A stretch of 64,000 nt of DNA, from NCBI GenBank assembly GCA_024234875.1, contig JACKNM010000005.1, positions 1-64,000 on the forward strand, read 5' to 3'. Source of the stretch: Ectothiorhodospiraceae bacterium. Its GTDB lineage: Bacteria > Pseudomonadota > Gammaproteobacteria > HK1. Within the stretch, counting starts at the first letter, position 1, and each line of letters starts with the position of its first letter. A program made the position numbers and the translations under genes. The notes under the pieces were generated by a model, which was not told the DNA's origin, ran no database searches, and saw only the letters and a program-made list of their open reading frames with translations. Positions 1-8,399 of this stretch are shown one piece after another.

Positions 1-488
1 ATCTTGCCCGCTGCCTTGGCGCGCTCGGTGAACTCGCCCCACTCCGGATTGCGGATGCGTTCGAGGTCGTTGACGGCGTGGTTGAAGTAGACGTCGACAT
101 AGTCGGTGCGCAGCCGACGGAGACTGCCCTCGAGCGCGGCCATGATGTCACGCCATCCGTCGTGGGCGCCGGCCTTGGTCTTCGACGTGAGGTGGACGCG
201 GTCGCGCACCCCCACCAGCGCCTGGCCGATCGCCTCCTCGGCGGAGCCCCAGCGATAGCTCTCGGCGGAGTCGAAGTAGTTGACCCCGCGGTCGAGCGCA
301 TGACGCACCAGCGCGGGGTCGGCGCTGCTGCTCGAGCCGAACGAGATGTCCGACATCTCGATGCCGGTGCGCCCGAGGCGGCGGTACGCGCGCACCCCCG
401 GCGACGCGGCGGCGACGTCGTGGCTGCCGGCCCCGAGCGCGGCGGCGCCGGCGGCGAGGCCGGCGCCGATGAAGCTGCGTCGATCCAT
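1..488 (-). CDS. Aldo/keto reductase, Tat-exported type (3' end outside window)
   Basis: NAD(P)H-dependent reductase of the aldo/keto reductase superfamily; the substrate cannot be told. The ATG at 488 is followed by a twin-arginine start (DRRSFIGAG, residues 2-10) and an Ala/Gly-rich stretch, so the protein is probably exported by the Tat system, as are many AKR family members annotated with a Tat signal. The AKR catalytic tetrad is visible: Asp73 and Tyr78 in FDSAESY, Lys103 in TSKTK, and His137 in YFNHA. About 162 residues are present; the C-terminal half with the cofactor-binding end lies outside the window. It is transcribed away from the next gene and looks like the last or only gene of its unit here. 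Confidence 0.85.
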   Translation of the reverse strand, partial: MDRRSFIGAGLAAGAAALGAGSHDVAAASPGVRAYRRLGRTGIEMSDISFGSSSSADPALVRHALDRGVNYFDSAESYRWGSAEEAIGQALVGVRDRVHLTSKTKAGAHDGWRDIMAALEGSLRRLRTDYVDVYFNHAVNDLERIRNPEWGEFTERAKAAGK

Positions 489-682
489 CGCGATCTCTCC
501 GCGAGCCTCCGAGGAGCCGGGACGCGGCCCCTGTCACGCCGCTCGCGCCGAAGAGCCTACCTCGTCGACGTCGCGACTCGCGCCCGCACGTGGCGCTCGG
601 CGCCGGGGTCCGATATCGTCGCCGCCGCCCCCTGGCGGCACGCGCTCGGGTCGACGGCGCCCGGGCGGCTGGAGGACGCGAC

Positions 683-1450
683 GTGTGGCTTCGACGAGTG
701 CTCGGTGGGCGGCCAGCGCGGCGGTCGCGAGGCGCCGTCAGGTTGCGCACGCTCGATGGGCACTCGATCGACCTCGACGACTACGACTTCCTCGACCTCG
801 GGGCGTCGCACGGTGACTCGTTGACCTGGGCTCGGCGCGCGCTGTCCGTCGCGCGCGGCCTGGGCGTCGACTCGAGCCCGGCCAAGGTCGCGGCCGCGCT
901 CGCCGCCGGTCACGACTGCGTGCGGGCCGATGCAACCGCCCTCGACGCGCCCGACGGTAGCGTCGACCACGTCGTCATGAGTCATTTCCTCGAGCACCTT
1001 CCCGACGCCACGGCGGTGGAGCGCGCGCTGCGCGGCGCGGTGCGTCTCGCCCGGCGGTCGGTGGTCGTGCGTGGCCCCTGGTTCGAGGCCGACACCTGGC
1101 TTCGGACACGCGGGCTCAAGCTCTACTGGTCGGACTGGACCGGCCATCGCTGCCACGTCGACCGCACGCTGCTCGCGTGCGTGCTCGACGCGGTGGACTG
1201 TCACGACTATGCGCTGTTCGCGCGCGGGCGAGTCGACGACGCATCGAGCCCGGTGGTGTTGCCGATCGACGCGCCGCCGGATCAGCACGACTACGTCGCG
1301 TCGCACGGGCCCAAGCCCGACGTCCGCTTCGCCGGCAACGTGTACCGAGAGATCTGGGCAGTGGTGCGCATCGTGCCCGGCCGCTCGCCGTTGCGGTGGT
1401 CGGTGCGCCGGCGCCTGGTTCCGATCGACACCGTGCCGCGACTCGCGTGA
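683..1450 (+). CDS. Class I SAM-dependent methyltransferase
   Basis: A 255-residue protein with the class I methyltransferase fold signature: motif I DLGASHG after a short N-terminal strand region, an acidic residue ending the next strand (LGVDSS), and an HVVMSHFLEHLPD motif typical of small-molecule methyltransferases of the Methyltransf_11 type. I place the start at GTG 683 because GGAGG lies seven bases upstream; an in-frame GTG at 590 has no such site and would add a low-complexity Arg/Ala stretch. The target of methylation is unknown. Its TGA overlaps the GTG of the next transporter gene, so the two are probably co-translated. Confidence 0.75.
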   Translation: MWLRRVLGGRPARRSRGAVRLRTLDGHSIDLDDYDFLDLGASHGDSLTWARRALSVARGLGVDSSPAKVAAALAAGHDCVRADATALDAPDGSVDHVVMSHFLEHLPDATAVERALRGAVRLARRSVVVRGPWFEADTWLRTRGLKLYWSDWTGHRCHVDRTLLACVLDAVDCHDYALFARGRVDDASSPVVLPIDAPPDQHDYVASHGPKPDVRFAGNVYREIWAVVRIVPGRSPLRWSVRRRLVPIDTVPRLA

Positions 1451-2334
1451 GCGGCGCCTGGCTCGGCATCGGCGCCGCACTCGCCTCCGCGCTCGGCTAC
1501 GGCTGTGGCATCGCGGTGTCGCGGCTGGCGTACGAGGCCGGCGCCGGGCCGCTGGCCATCGCGCTGGTGCGCTACGTCACGGTGACCGTGCTGGTCGGCG
1601 CCTTCGCCCTCGCGCACGGCGTGGCGCTTCGCCGGCTGCCCGCGCGGGTGTTGCTGTCGGCGCTCTGGATCGGCGTGCTCACCTTCGCCATCGCGGTGTC
1701 CAACCTCGGCTCGGTCACCTTCATCCCGGTCAGCCTGATGACCCTCGTCTTCTACACCAACCCGCTGGTGATCGCGCTGCTCACCGCGGCGATCGACCGC
1801 CGTTGGCCGCGCCGCTACGAGGTCCTCGCGGTGAGCGGTGCCTTCCTCGGGCTCGCCGTCGCGCTCGAGGTGCGGTGGTCGGACATCGCCTGGCAGGGGG
1901 TCGCGCTCGCGGCGGCCTCGTCGTGCATGGTCGCCCTCATCTTCGTCGGCAGTGCCCGGCTGCTCACGCTGATCGGCCCCACCGTGCTCACCTTCTGGTC
2001 ATCGGCCTGTGCCTGCGTGGTCGGCCTCGCCCTGGTGCTCGCGACCGGCGCCTTCGACTTGCCCCGAGGAACCTCGGGTGTCGGCGTGATGGTGGCGGTC
2101 ACCTTGCTGTTCGTGGTCGGCGTGACCGCGATGTTCCTCGCCATCGCCCGCGTCGGGCCGCTGCCCACCGCGATGCTGATGAACCTCGAGCCGGTGGCGG
2201 CGATCCTCACCGCGGTGGCGCTGCTCGGCGAGCGGCTCGGGCCGCGACAGATCGTCGGCGCGGTGCTGGTCATCGGATCGGTGGCGCTGATGGAGGTGGC
2301 GCGGGCGCGGGACCGGCGGCGCGCGGTCTCGTAG
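1447..2334 (+). CDS. EamA/DMT-family transporter
   Basis: A 295-residue inner-membrane protein of the drug/metabolite transporter superfamily with two tandem EamA repeats of about five helices each (first from residue 4, second from about residue 150). Features seen include an N-terminal small-residue helix and the conserved ending of repeat two, with MNLEPVAAI and LLGE just before the last helix. The direction and substrate of transport cannot be deduced. The GTG start is inside the methyltransferase stop codon (GTGA overlap at 1447-1450), and an upstream extension to 1177 would overlap that whole gene. A short Arg-rich cytoplasmic tail ends the protein. Confidence 0.82.
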   Translation: MSGAWLGIGAALASALGYGCGIAVSRLAYEAGAGPLAIALVRYVTVTVLVGAFALAHGVALRRLPARVLLSALWIGVLTFAIAVSNLGSVTFIPVSLMTLVFYTNPLVIALLTAAIDRRWPRRYEVLAVSGAFLGLAVALEVRWSDIAWQGVALAAASSCMVALIFVGSARLLTLIGPTVLTFWSSACACVVGLALVLATGAFDLPRGTSGVGVMVAVTLLFVVGVTAMFLAIARVGPLPTAMLMNLEPVAAILTAVALLGERLGPRQIVGAVLVIGSVALMEVARARDRRRAVS

Positions 2335-2343
2335 ACTCGCGCC

Positions 2344-3888
2344 ATGGCGTCGCTGTCCGAGCTCTCCCTGTCCTCGCCACTGCCCGCGATCTGGCTCCTC
2401 GCGGCCTTCGCTGCAGGGGTCGCGGTGACGCTCGTCGGGGCCGCGCTGTGGGTGCGACACGAGCGTCGCGAGGTGGCTGCGCGGCACGACGCCGAGGCGC
2501 GATGGATGCAGGCGCGCGAGGAGTCGCTCACCCGCGAGGCGGTGGCGCTCGGCGGTGAGGTCGAGCGGGCGCGGGTCGAGCTGGATGCACTGCGCCGAGA
2601 GCTCCGGACCGAGGGTGAGGCCCGCTCGCGGCTCGCCGGGGCGGAGCAGGAGCGCGCCGCACGCCTCGGGTTGCTCGAGCGTGAGCGCACCGAGCACGCG
2701 CGCATCGCCGACGACCAGCGCCGTCGCATCGCCGCGCTCGAGCGGCGCGAGGTCGAGCTCGAGAGCGCACTCGCGCGCGAGCGCGACGGGTTCGCCGAGA
2801 AGGTGGCCATGCTCGAGCAGGCGCGCGGCGCGCTCGCCGACGCGTTTCGCGCGCTCTCCGCCGAGGCGCTCGCGAGCAACAACGAGCGCTTCCTCGAGCT
2901 CGCTCGAACCAGCCTCGAGCGTTTCCAGACCGCCGCGCGAGGCGATCTCGAGCAGCGACAGCGTGCCATCGGCGAGCTGGTCGGGCCGTTGCGCGAGTCG
3001 CTGGATCAGGTGCAGGCGCGGATGCACGCGGTGGAGCGCGAGCGCGAGGGCGCGTACACCGCGCTCCGCGAGCATCTCGCGGGGTTGGTGTCGGCCCAGG
3101 CCGAGCTCCGGGCGGAGACGGCGCAGCTCGTTCGCTCGTTGCGGGCGCCGGCGGCGCGCGGCCGTTGGGGGGAGATCCAGCTTCGCCGGGTGGTCGAGAT
3201 GGCGGGCATGGTGCAGCACTGTGACTTCGTCGAGCAGGCCACCGCGACCGGCGAAGGCGGGCGACTGCGCCCGGACCTGGTGGTCACCCTGCCCGGTGGC
3301 AAGCAGGTGGTGATCGACGCCAAGACTCCACTCGCTGCCTACCTCGAGGCGATCGAGGCGGTCGACGACGCGACCCGTGCGGCGCGACTTCGCGACCATG
3401 CACGTCAGGTGCGCGAGCACGTCGTCGCGCTGGGTCGCAAGGCTTACTGGGAGCAGTTCCAGCCGGCGCCGGAGTTCGTGGTGATGTTCCTGCCCGGCGA
3501 GGCGTTCTTCGCCGCCGCGCTCGAGGCCGACCCGTCCCTGATCGAGGCCGGGGCGGAGCAACGCGTGGTGCTGGCGACGCCCACCACCCTGATCGCCTTG
3601 CTGCGCGCCGTTGCCTACGGATGGCGCCAGGAGCGGGTGGCGGAGAACGCGCAGGCGGTGAGCGACCTCGGCAAGGAGCTCTATCGTCGGCTCGCCACCC
3701 TCGCCGAGCACTTCGCCCGCGCCGGGCGCGGACTCGGGGCGGCGGTCGACGGGTACAACGCGGCGGTGCGGTCGCTGGAGTCGCGGGTGCTGGTGACCGC
3801 GCGCCGCCTGCACGAGCTCGATGCCTCTCCACTCGACACCGACCTCCCGACCCTCGAGCCTCTGGAGCAGCGACCAGATCGCGAGTGA
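2344..3888 (+). CDS. rmuC: DNA recombination protein RmuC
   Basis: RmuC-family protein of 514 residues, within the family's usual length. E. coli RmuC limits inversion of short repeats and is related to restriction-endonuclease-like nucleases. Visible order: an N-terminal membrane segment (about residues 15-37), a long Arg/Glu/Ala-rich coiled coil (about 40-240), then the conserved RmuC domain with RGRWGEIQLRR, the nuclease-fold motif VVIDAKTPL, and the downstream YWEQF...PEFVVMFLPGE block. These are strong family signatures. The ATG follows the EamA stop by nine bases, so it may be read from the same transcript. The C-terminal tail is short and acidic. Confidence 0.93.
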   Translation: MASLSELSLSSPLPAIWLLAAFAAGVAVTLVGAALWVRHERREVAARHDAEARWMQAREESLTREAVALGGEVERARVELDALRRELRTEGEARSRLAGAEQERAARLGLLERERTEHARIADDQRRRIAALERREVELESALARERDGFAEKVAMLEQARGALADAFRALSAEALASNNERFLELARTSLERFQTAARGDLEQRQRAIGELVGPLRESLDQVQARMHAVEREREGAYTALREHLAGLVSAQAELRAETAQLVRSLRAPAARGRWGEIQLRRVVEMAGMVQHCDFVEQATATGEGGRLRPDLVVTLPGGKQVVIDAKTPLAAYLEAIEAVDDATRAARLRDHARQVREHVVALGRKAYWEQFQPAPEFVVMFLPGEAFFAAALEADPSLIEAGAEQRVVLATPTTLIALLRAVAYGWRQERVAENAQAVSDLGKELYRRLATLAEHFARAGRGLGAAVDGYNAAVRSLESRVLVTARRLHELDASPLDTDLPTLEPLEQRPDRE

Positions 3889-3966
3889 GCGACCGCGGGC
3901 GGCGGGCCGGTCGGATGTCTCCGCCGAGCATGGCTACCGGTGCGATCGCCGGCTGCTCGCCGTGCC

Positions 3967-3972
3967 TATAAT
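3967..3972 (+). promoter_or_regulatory. Candidate -10 box for the gamma-glutamyltransferase-family gene
   Basis: Perfect TATAAT hexamer in an otherwise G+C-rich intergenic stretch, 37 bases upstream of the ATG at 4009. No good -35 sequence stands 16-18 bases upstream, so the call rests on the -10 hexamer alone. Confidence 0.45.
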
Positions 3973-4008
3973 CCTCGCCCTGGTGCGCAGCGACGCCGGG
4001 AGGACGGG

Positions 4009-5607
4009 ATGGTTGACGGCAGAAGACCGACGGTGGCCTCGCTCCACGGCATGGTGGCCGCCGCGCACCCGCTCGCGGCGGGCGCCGGTGCCCGCATCCT
4101 GCGCGAGGGCGGGAACGCCTTCGACGCCATCGTGGCGACTGCGGCGGCGCTCAACGTGGTCGAGCCCTTCATGTCCGGGCTCGCCGGGCTCGGGATGGCG
4201 GTGTGCCGGGTCGCCGCCGAGCGCCGGGTGCGCGCGCTCGACTACATGACCGCGGTTCCGCTCGAGCTCGATGCCGCCCGGTGCTCCGCCGACGACCTGA
4301 TGGTCGGCCCCCTGGCCAGCGCGCCGCCCGGCAGCCTGGCCGGCTGGTGCAAGCTGGCGGCGGATCTGGGGCGGCTGCCGCTGCCGCGGCTGCTGGCGCC
4401 GGCGATCACGCTCGCGCGCGACGGATTTCCCGCCGGTGGGCTGATGCTGCGCATGCTGGCGCAGGCGGGGCCGGTGCGCTCGGCGGAGGCGGAGTGGCGG
4501 CGGGTGTACACCACCGGTGACGGCACCCTGCCCGAGGGCCACGTGCTCCGGCAGCCGGAGCTCGCCGCGACGCTCGAGGCGATCGCGAGCGACGGCCCGG
4601 GACACCTCTACGGCGGACCGCTCGGCCGGCGCATGGTCGAGCACCTGCGCGCGCGCGGCGGTGCGATGTCGATGGCGGATCTCGAGCGGGTCGCGCCGCG
4701 CTGGGTCGAGCCGCTGCGCGCCGGCTATCGCGGTCTCGACGTCCACACCATGCCGACCCCGGCGGAGTCGTTCCAGGTCCTGCTCACCCTACGCATCCTC
4801 GAGGGGTTCGACGTCGCGTCGATGGAGCCCCAGGGCGCCGACCATCTCGACACCGTCTTCCGCGCCATCCGGCTCGCCGCCGCCGCGCGCATCCGCCACA
4901 ACCGCCAGCCGGTCGAGGCCATCGCCCGGCTACTCGAGGACGACTCGGTCGCCACCATGCGCGCACAGCTGCACGATCGCGTGGCGGTGGAGTCGCGTAC
5001 CGAGAAGTGGGAGGGCGACATGGCGTGGCCGGACGGCGAGAACCGCGAGCACACGACGTCGTTCTCGGCCGCAGATGCCGAGGGGAACATGGTCTGCATC
5101 ACCCAGAGCCTCGGCTCGGGCTACGGCTCGGGGGTGGTGATTCCCGGCACCGGCGTGTGCATGAACAACTTCCTCAACTGGGGCGACCGCGATCCGGCGT
5201 CGCCGAATTTCCTGGCGGCCGGTGGCGCGATGGCGATGTGCCTCGCGCCGACGCTCTCGCTACGCGACGACGGTGAGCCGGTGCTCGCCCTCGGCACCCC
5301 CGGTAGCTACGGCATCCTGCAGACGACGCCGCAGGTGCTCGTCTCCCACGTCGACCACGACCTCCCGCTGCCGCTGGCGATCGAGGCGCCCCGCGGGCGC
5401 GCCTGGGACGGCCGCCTGCTGCACGTCGAGAGCCGCGTCGAGGCCTCGGTGGTGGAGGACCTGCGGGCGCGGGGGCACGACGCCCAGTTCGTCGACGCCT
5501 GGACCATGCGCGTCGGCGGCTTCCACGGCGTGTGCCGGGATCCCGATTCCGGGGCGCTCGAGGGTGCCGCGGATCCCCGGCGTGACGGCTACGCCGTGGC
5601 TCCCTGA
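4009..5607 (+). CDS. Gamma-glutamyltransferase-family N-terminal nucleophile hydrolase
   Basis: Member of the gamma-glutamyltransferase family, 532 residues. These enzymes are made as a precursor that cleaves itself before a threonine, giving a large and a small subunit; they hydrolyse or transfer gamma-glutamyl groups, while some relatives act on cephalosporin side chains or other amides. The likely nucleophile is Thr349 in EHTTSFS, followed by the oxyanion/loop block GSGYGSG and the NNFLNW segment. The N-terminal half has the family pattern AAAHPLAA and GGNAFDA. The ATG at 4009 has GGGAGGA in front of it. No signal peptide is evident, unlike E. coli Ggt, so a cytoplasmic amidase role is possible. 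Substrate is unknown. Confidence 0.88.
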   Translation: MVDGRRPTVASLHGMVAAAHPLAAGAGARILREGGNAFDAIVATAAALNVVEPFMSGLAGLGMAVCRVAAERRVRALDYMTAVPLELDAARCSADDLMVGPLASAPPGSLAGWCKLAADLGRLPLPRLLAPAITLARDGFPAGGLMLRMLAQAGPVRSAEAEWRRVYTTGDGTLPEGHVLRQPELAATLEAIASDGPGHLYGGPLGRRMVEHLRARGGAMSMADLERVAPRWVEPLRAGYRGLDVHTMPTPAESFQVLLTLRILEGFDVASMEPQGADHLDTVFRAIRLAAAARIRHNRQPVEAIARLLEDDSVATMRAQLHDRVAVESRTEKWEGDMAWPDGENREHTTSFSAADAEGNMVCITQSLGSGYGSGVVIPGTGVCMNNFLNWGDRDPASPNFLAAGGAMAMCLAPTLSLRDDGEPVLALGTPGSYGILQTTPQVLVSHVDHDLPLPLAIEAPRGRAWDGRLLHVESRVEASVVEDLRARGHDAQFVDAWTMRVGGFHGVCRDPDSGALEGAADPRRDGYAVAP

Positions 5608-5657
5608 CCAGGGGACGGGCAGGTGACCGCGGTCTCGCGCCGCCGCGGTCTCTCGCC

Positions 5658-7997
5658 ATGAGCTCTGCATTGCCGGCCGGGCACGACCTGGGGGTGGCAC
5701 CGCCGGCGACCGACGGGCCGCCGCCGGAGCTCAACCCGTCGACCTACCAGTGGTCGGTACGGTTGTTCACCATCCTGCGGCGTCTGGCGCGGGTGAACAT
5801 CCAGCTCCACGACCCCGACGACATGGTCCACCAGGCCGAGATTTTCCTGTTCAACCATTTCGCCCGGTTCGAGACCTTCATCCCCCAGTACCTCATCTAT
5901 CGCGAGACCGGCGCCTACTGTCGCTCGGTGGCCTCGGGCGAGTTCTTCGTCGCGGGCGACCCCTTCTCGAGCTATCTGCTGCGGGTGGGCGCGATTCCCA
6001 ACGCCCGCACCGATCTCCTGCCGCTGCTGGCGCGCGAGATCCTGCGCGGGCGCAAGGTGGTGCTGTTCCCCGAGGGCGGCATGGTGAAGGACCGCCGGGT
6101 GCTCGACGCGAGCGGCGCCTACTCGGTGTACTCGCGAAGCGCGGGCTCGCGGCGCAAGCACCACACCGGCGCGGCGGTGCTGGCGCTGGTGGTCGACGCC
6201 TTCAAGGCCGCGGTGCGCGAGCTGGAGCGCCGTGGCGAGCACGGTCGGCTCGCCGACTGGGCGGAGGCTCTCGGCCTCGGCGATCGCGAGGCGTTGGCCG
6301 CCGCCGCCGGCCGGCCGACCCTGCTCGCGCCGGCCAACATCACCTTCTTTCCGCTACGCATCGACGACAACCTCCTGCGCCGCGGGGCGGAGCTGCTCAA
6401 TCGCGGGATCAGTCGGCGCATGGCCGAGGAGCTGCTGATCGAGGGCAACATCCTGCTGCGCGACACCGACATGGACATCCGCCTCGGGGCCGGGGTGGCG
6501 GTGGACGAGCGCTGGCGCTGGTGGGAGCGTCGGCTGGTGGCGCGCTTCCTCACCAACCTCGAGTCGTTGGAGGCGGTGTTCGCCCTTGCCCCCGGGCGCG
6601 GCAAGGCGGCCGAGCGGGTCGTCGCCTGGTCGTTACGGCGCCATGTTCCGCGGCTCCGCGACGAGTGCATGCGGCGCATGTACGCGGGGGTGTCGGTGCA
6701 CCTCAGTCACCTCGCCTCGCGTGCGCTGATGGCGGCGGTGGAGGGTGGGGCGCGCGACGTTCCGCTGGGCGCGTTTCGGCGGCAGATCTATCTCGCGGTC
6801 AAGGCCCTGCAGCGCGAGGTCGACGTTCCGCTGCACCGCAGCCTGCGCGATCCCGATGCCTACGGCGGTCTGCTCGGTGGGCGCTGTGCCGCCCTCGACG
6901 AGCTGCTGACCACCGCGCAGGCGGCGCGGCTGCTGCAGCTCGATGCCGGTGGAGTGAGTCTGCTGCCGAAGCTCCGCCGCGAGCACGACTTCGACGCGGT
7001 ACGCCTGGAGAACCCGCTCGAGGTCTATGCCAACGAGGTCGCCCCGGTCGGCGCGGTGGCGCGCGCACTCGGCATCGCCCGCGAGCAGGCGCGTGCCATC
7101 GACGCCGCGTCACTCGCACGCCTGCGCTTCGACGATCTGGTGCGCTCCCACGCGTTCGATCGCGCGCGATTCTCGCGCCCGGAGCACCAGTCGGTGAACG
7201 CGCTCGAGACCGCCACCGCCGACGGCGCGCCATTCCTCCTCGAGCCTCCCGTGCCGCGGCCGCTGGCGGTGGTGATGATCCACGGCTTCCTCGCCTCGCC
7301 GGCGGAGATGCGCCCGTTGGGCGAGCGCCTGGCCGCGGCCGGCCACGTCGTCGTCGGCGCGCGTCTGCGCGGCCACGGGACCTCGCCGTGGGATCTTCGA
7401 GCGCGCACGCGAGCAGACTGGGTCGCCTCGGTGCGGGCGGCGGTGGAGGTGGCGGCGGGGCTCGCGCCGCGGGTCTGCCTGGTCGGCTTCTCCACCGGGG
7501 CGGCAATCGCGCTGCAGCTCGCGGCGGAGCTCCCGGACCGTGTCGACGCGGTGGTCGCCGCCGCGGTGCCGCTTCGCATGCGCAACCGCAACCTGGTGCT
7601 GGTTCCCTTCGTCCACGGCGCCAATCGCGTCATGCAGCGCGTGCGTGGGGATCGGGATTTCCTCGCCTTCACGCCGAACGCACCGGAGAACCCGGACATC
7701 AACTACCGACACATCCCGGTGCGCGGTGCCTACGAGCTGCGCCTGCTGGTGCGCGAGACCGAGCGCTGCCTCGGGCGCGTCCGCTGCCCGGTGCTGGTGA
7801 TGCAGGGCGATGCCGATCCGGTGGTCGACCCCGCGAGCGCCCGGGTGGTCGAGCGCGGGCTCGATGCCGCGCGCACGACGCTGCGAATCGTGCGCTCGGA
7901 TCTCCACGGGATCGTCCGCCGTGACGTCGATGGGAGCCATCGGGCGGTGCTGGGATGGCTGGCGGGGCTGCGTCTGGACGCGGCGCCGGACGACTGA
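5658..7997 (+). CDS. Fusion: PlsC/PlsB-like acyltransferase plus alpha/beta hydrolase
   Basis: A 779-residue protein that joins two lipid-type enzymes. Residues about 45-530 resemble glycerolipid acyltransferases: NHFARFE at 66-72 stands where the NHxxxxD motif is expected (His67, but Glu72 instead of Asp), and FPEGG at 137-141 matches the phosphate-binding motif. Residues about 535-779 form an alpha/beta hydrolase with the oxyanion region IHGF (His542), nucleophile elbow GFSTG (Ser612), Asp720 and His750, a complete triad. Such a protein could transfer and remove acyl groups in one polypeptide, for example in phospholipid or storage-lipid turnover; this is inference. No membrane helix or signal peptide is clear. 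It lies directly upstream of the precursor-peptide locus, separated by 168 bases. Confidence 0.78.
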   Translation: MSSALPAGHDLGVAPPATDGPPPELNPSTYQWSVRLFTILRRLARVNIQLHDPDDMVHQAEIFLFNHFARFETFIPQYLIYRETGAYCRSVASGEFFVAGDPFSSYLLRVGAIPNARTDLLPLLAREILRGRKVVLFPEGGMVKDRRVLDASGAYSVYSRSAGSRRKHHTGAAVLALVVDAFKAAVRELERRGEHGRLADWAEALGLGDREALAAAAGRPTLLAPANITFFPLRIDDNLLRRGAELLNRGISRRMAEELLIEGNILLRDTDMDIRLGAGVAVDERWRWWERRLVARFLTNLESLEAVFALAPGRGKAAERVVAWSLRRHVPRLRDECMRRMYAGVSVHLSHLASRALMAAVEGGARDVPLGAFRRQIYLAVKALQREVDVPLHRSLRDPDAYGGLLGGRCAALDELLTTAQAARLLQLDAGGVSLLPKLRREHDFDAVRLENPLEVYANEVAPVGAVARALGIAREQARAIDAASLARLRFDDLVRSHAFDRARFSRPEHQSVNALETATADGAPFLLEPPVPRPLAVVMIHGFLASPAEMRPLGERLAAAGHVVVGARLRGHGTSPWDLRARTRADWVASVRAAVEVAAGLAPRVCLVGFSTGAAIALQLAAELPDRVDAVVAAAVPLRMRNRNLVLVPFVHGANRVMQRVRGDRDFLAFTPNAPENPDINYRHIPVRGAYELRLLVRETERCLGRVRCPVLVMQGDADPVVDPASARVVERGLDAARTTLRIVRSDLHGIVRRDVDGSHRAVLGWLAGLRLDAAPDD

Positions 7998-8165
7998 GCC
8001 GCTCCGGCGCCGACGGGCCGTCCTCGCGCGACACGACACGGGTTCCGTGAACCGGTTCGCTGTCGCGGCCGGACCGCGCGGCGCATACTCTCGCCCGTGC
8101 TGCGCCATCCGCCCGCACCTCGGAGCGTGGCGCGAAGGACGATGCATCCCGTGGAGGAGCCGCCG

Positions 8166-8399
8166 ATGACCGACGACAAGTCCCGCAAGGCCGAGCCGGC
8201 CACCGAGAGTCTCTCCGAGGACGAGCTATCCACCGTCTCCGGGGGGCTGTCCCAGGTCGGGCGCTTCGCCGATGCCGGACGCTTCGCCAATGTGGGACGT
8301 TTCGCCAACGTGGGACGTTTCGCCGGCGACGGCACCGAGCTCGACCCGAGCGCCGGGGACGGCATCGGCGGCAACGTCGGCAAGTTCAGCGGCGGGTGA
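8166..8399 (+). CDS. Putative RiPP precursor with Gly-Gly leader and GRF hexapeptide repeats
   Basis: A 77-residue peptide that I do not recognise as a named family. The ATG has GGAGGAG seven bases upstream. Residues 1-27 look like a double-glycine leader: charged N terminus, then LSEDELSTVSGG ending at Gly26-Gly27, the pattern of many bacteriocin and other natural-product precursors. The putative core (28-77) carries four copies in a row of a six-residue unit, GRFADA, GRFANV, GRFANV, GRFAGD (residues 32-55), a Gly/Asp-rich spacer, and a final degenerate NVGKFSGG. There are no Cys, Ser/Thr-rich or Trp features in the repeats, so lanthipeptide or sactipeptide chemistry is unlikely; the invariant Arg-Phe pair is the obvious target. 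The stop overlaps the start of an oxygenase gene (GTGA), implying the oxygenase modifies this peptide. No peptidase-containing exporter is visible nearby. Confidence 0.75.
   Translation: MTDDKSRKAEPATESLSEDELSTVSGGLSQVGRFADAGRFANVGRFANVGRFAGDGTELDPSAGDGIGGNVGKFSGG
8259..8330 (+). repeat. Four in-frame 18-bp tandem repeats coding for GRFxxx
   Basis: Codons 32-55 of the peptide gene repeat with an 18-base period. The two middle units are nearly identical in DNA while the outer units differ at third positions and in the last two residues, and Arg-Phe is kept in all. That is duplication followed by selection on the peptide, not a noncoding microsatellite. Confidence 0.85.

Noticed and set aside
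1999..3813. A 604-residue minus-strand frame over the rmuC gene
   Set aside because: High G+C third positions keep the opposite strand open; the translation is His/Arg/Gln-rich without any fold pattern, while rmuC is clear on the plus strand.
8259..8330. Short tandem repeat considered as a CRISPR or minisatellite
   Set aside because: Period of 18 bases without spacers, exactly in frame, with a preserved Arg-Phe code; no cas genes nearby.
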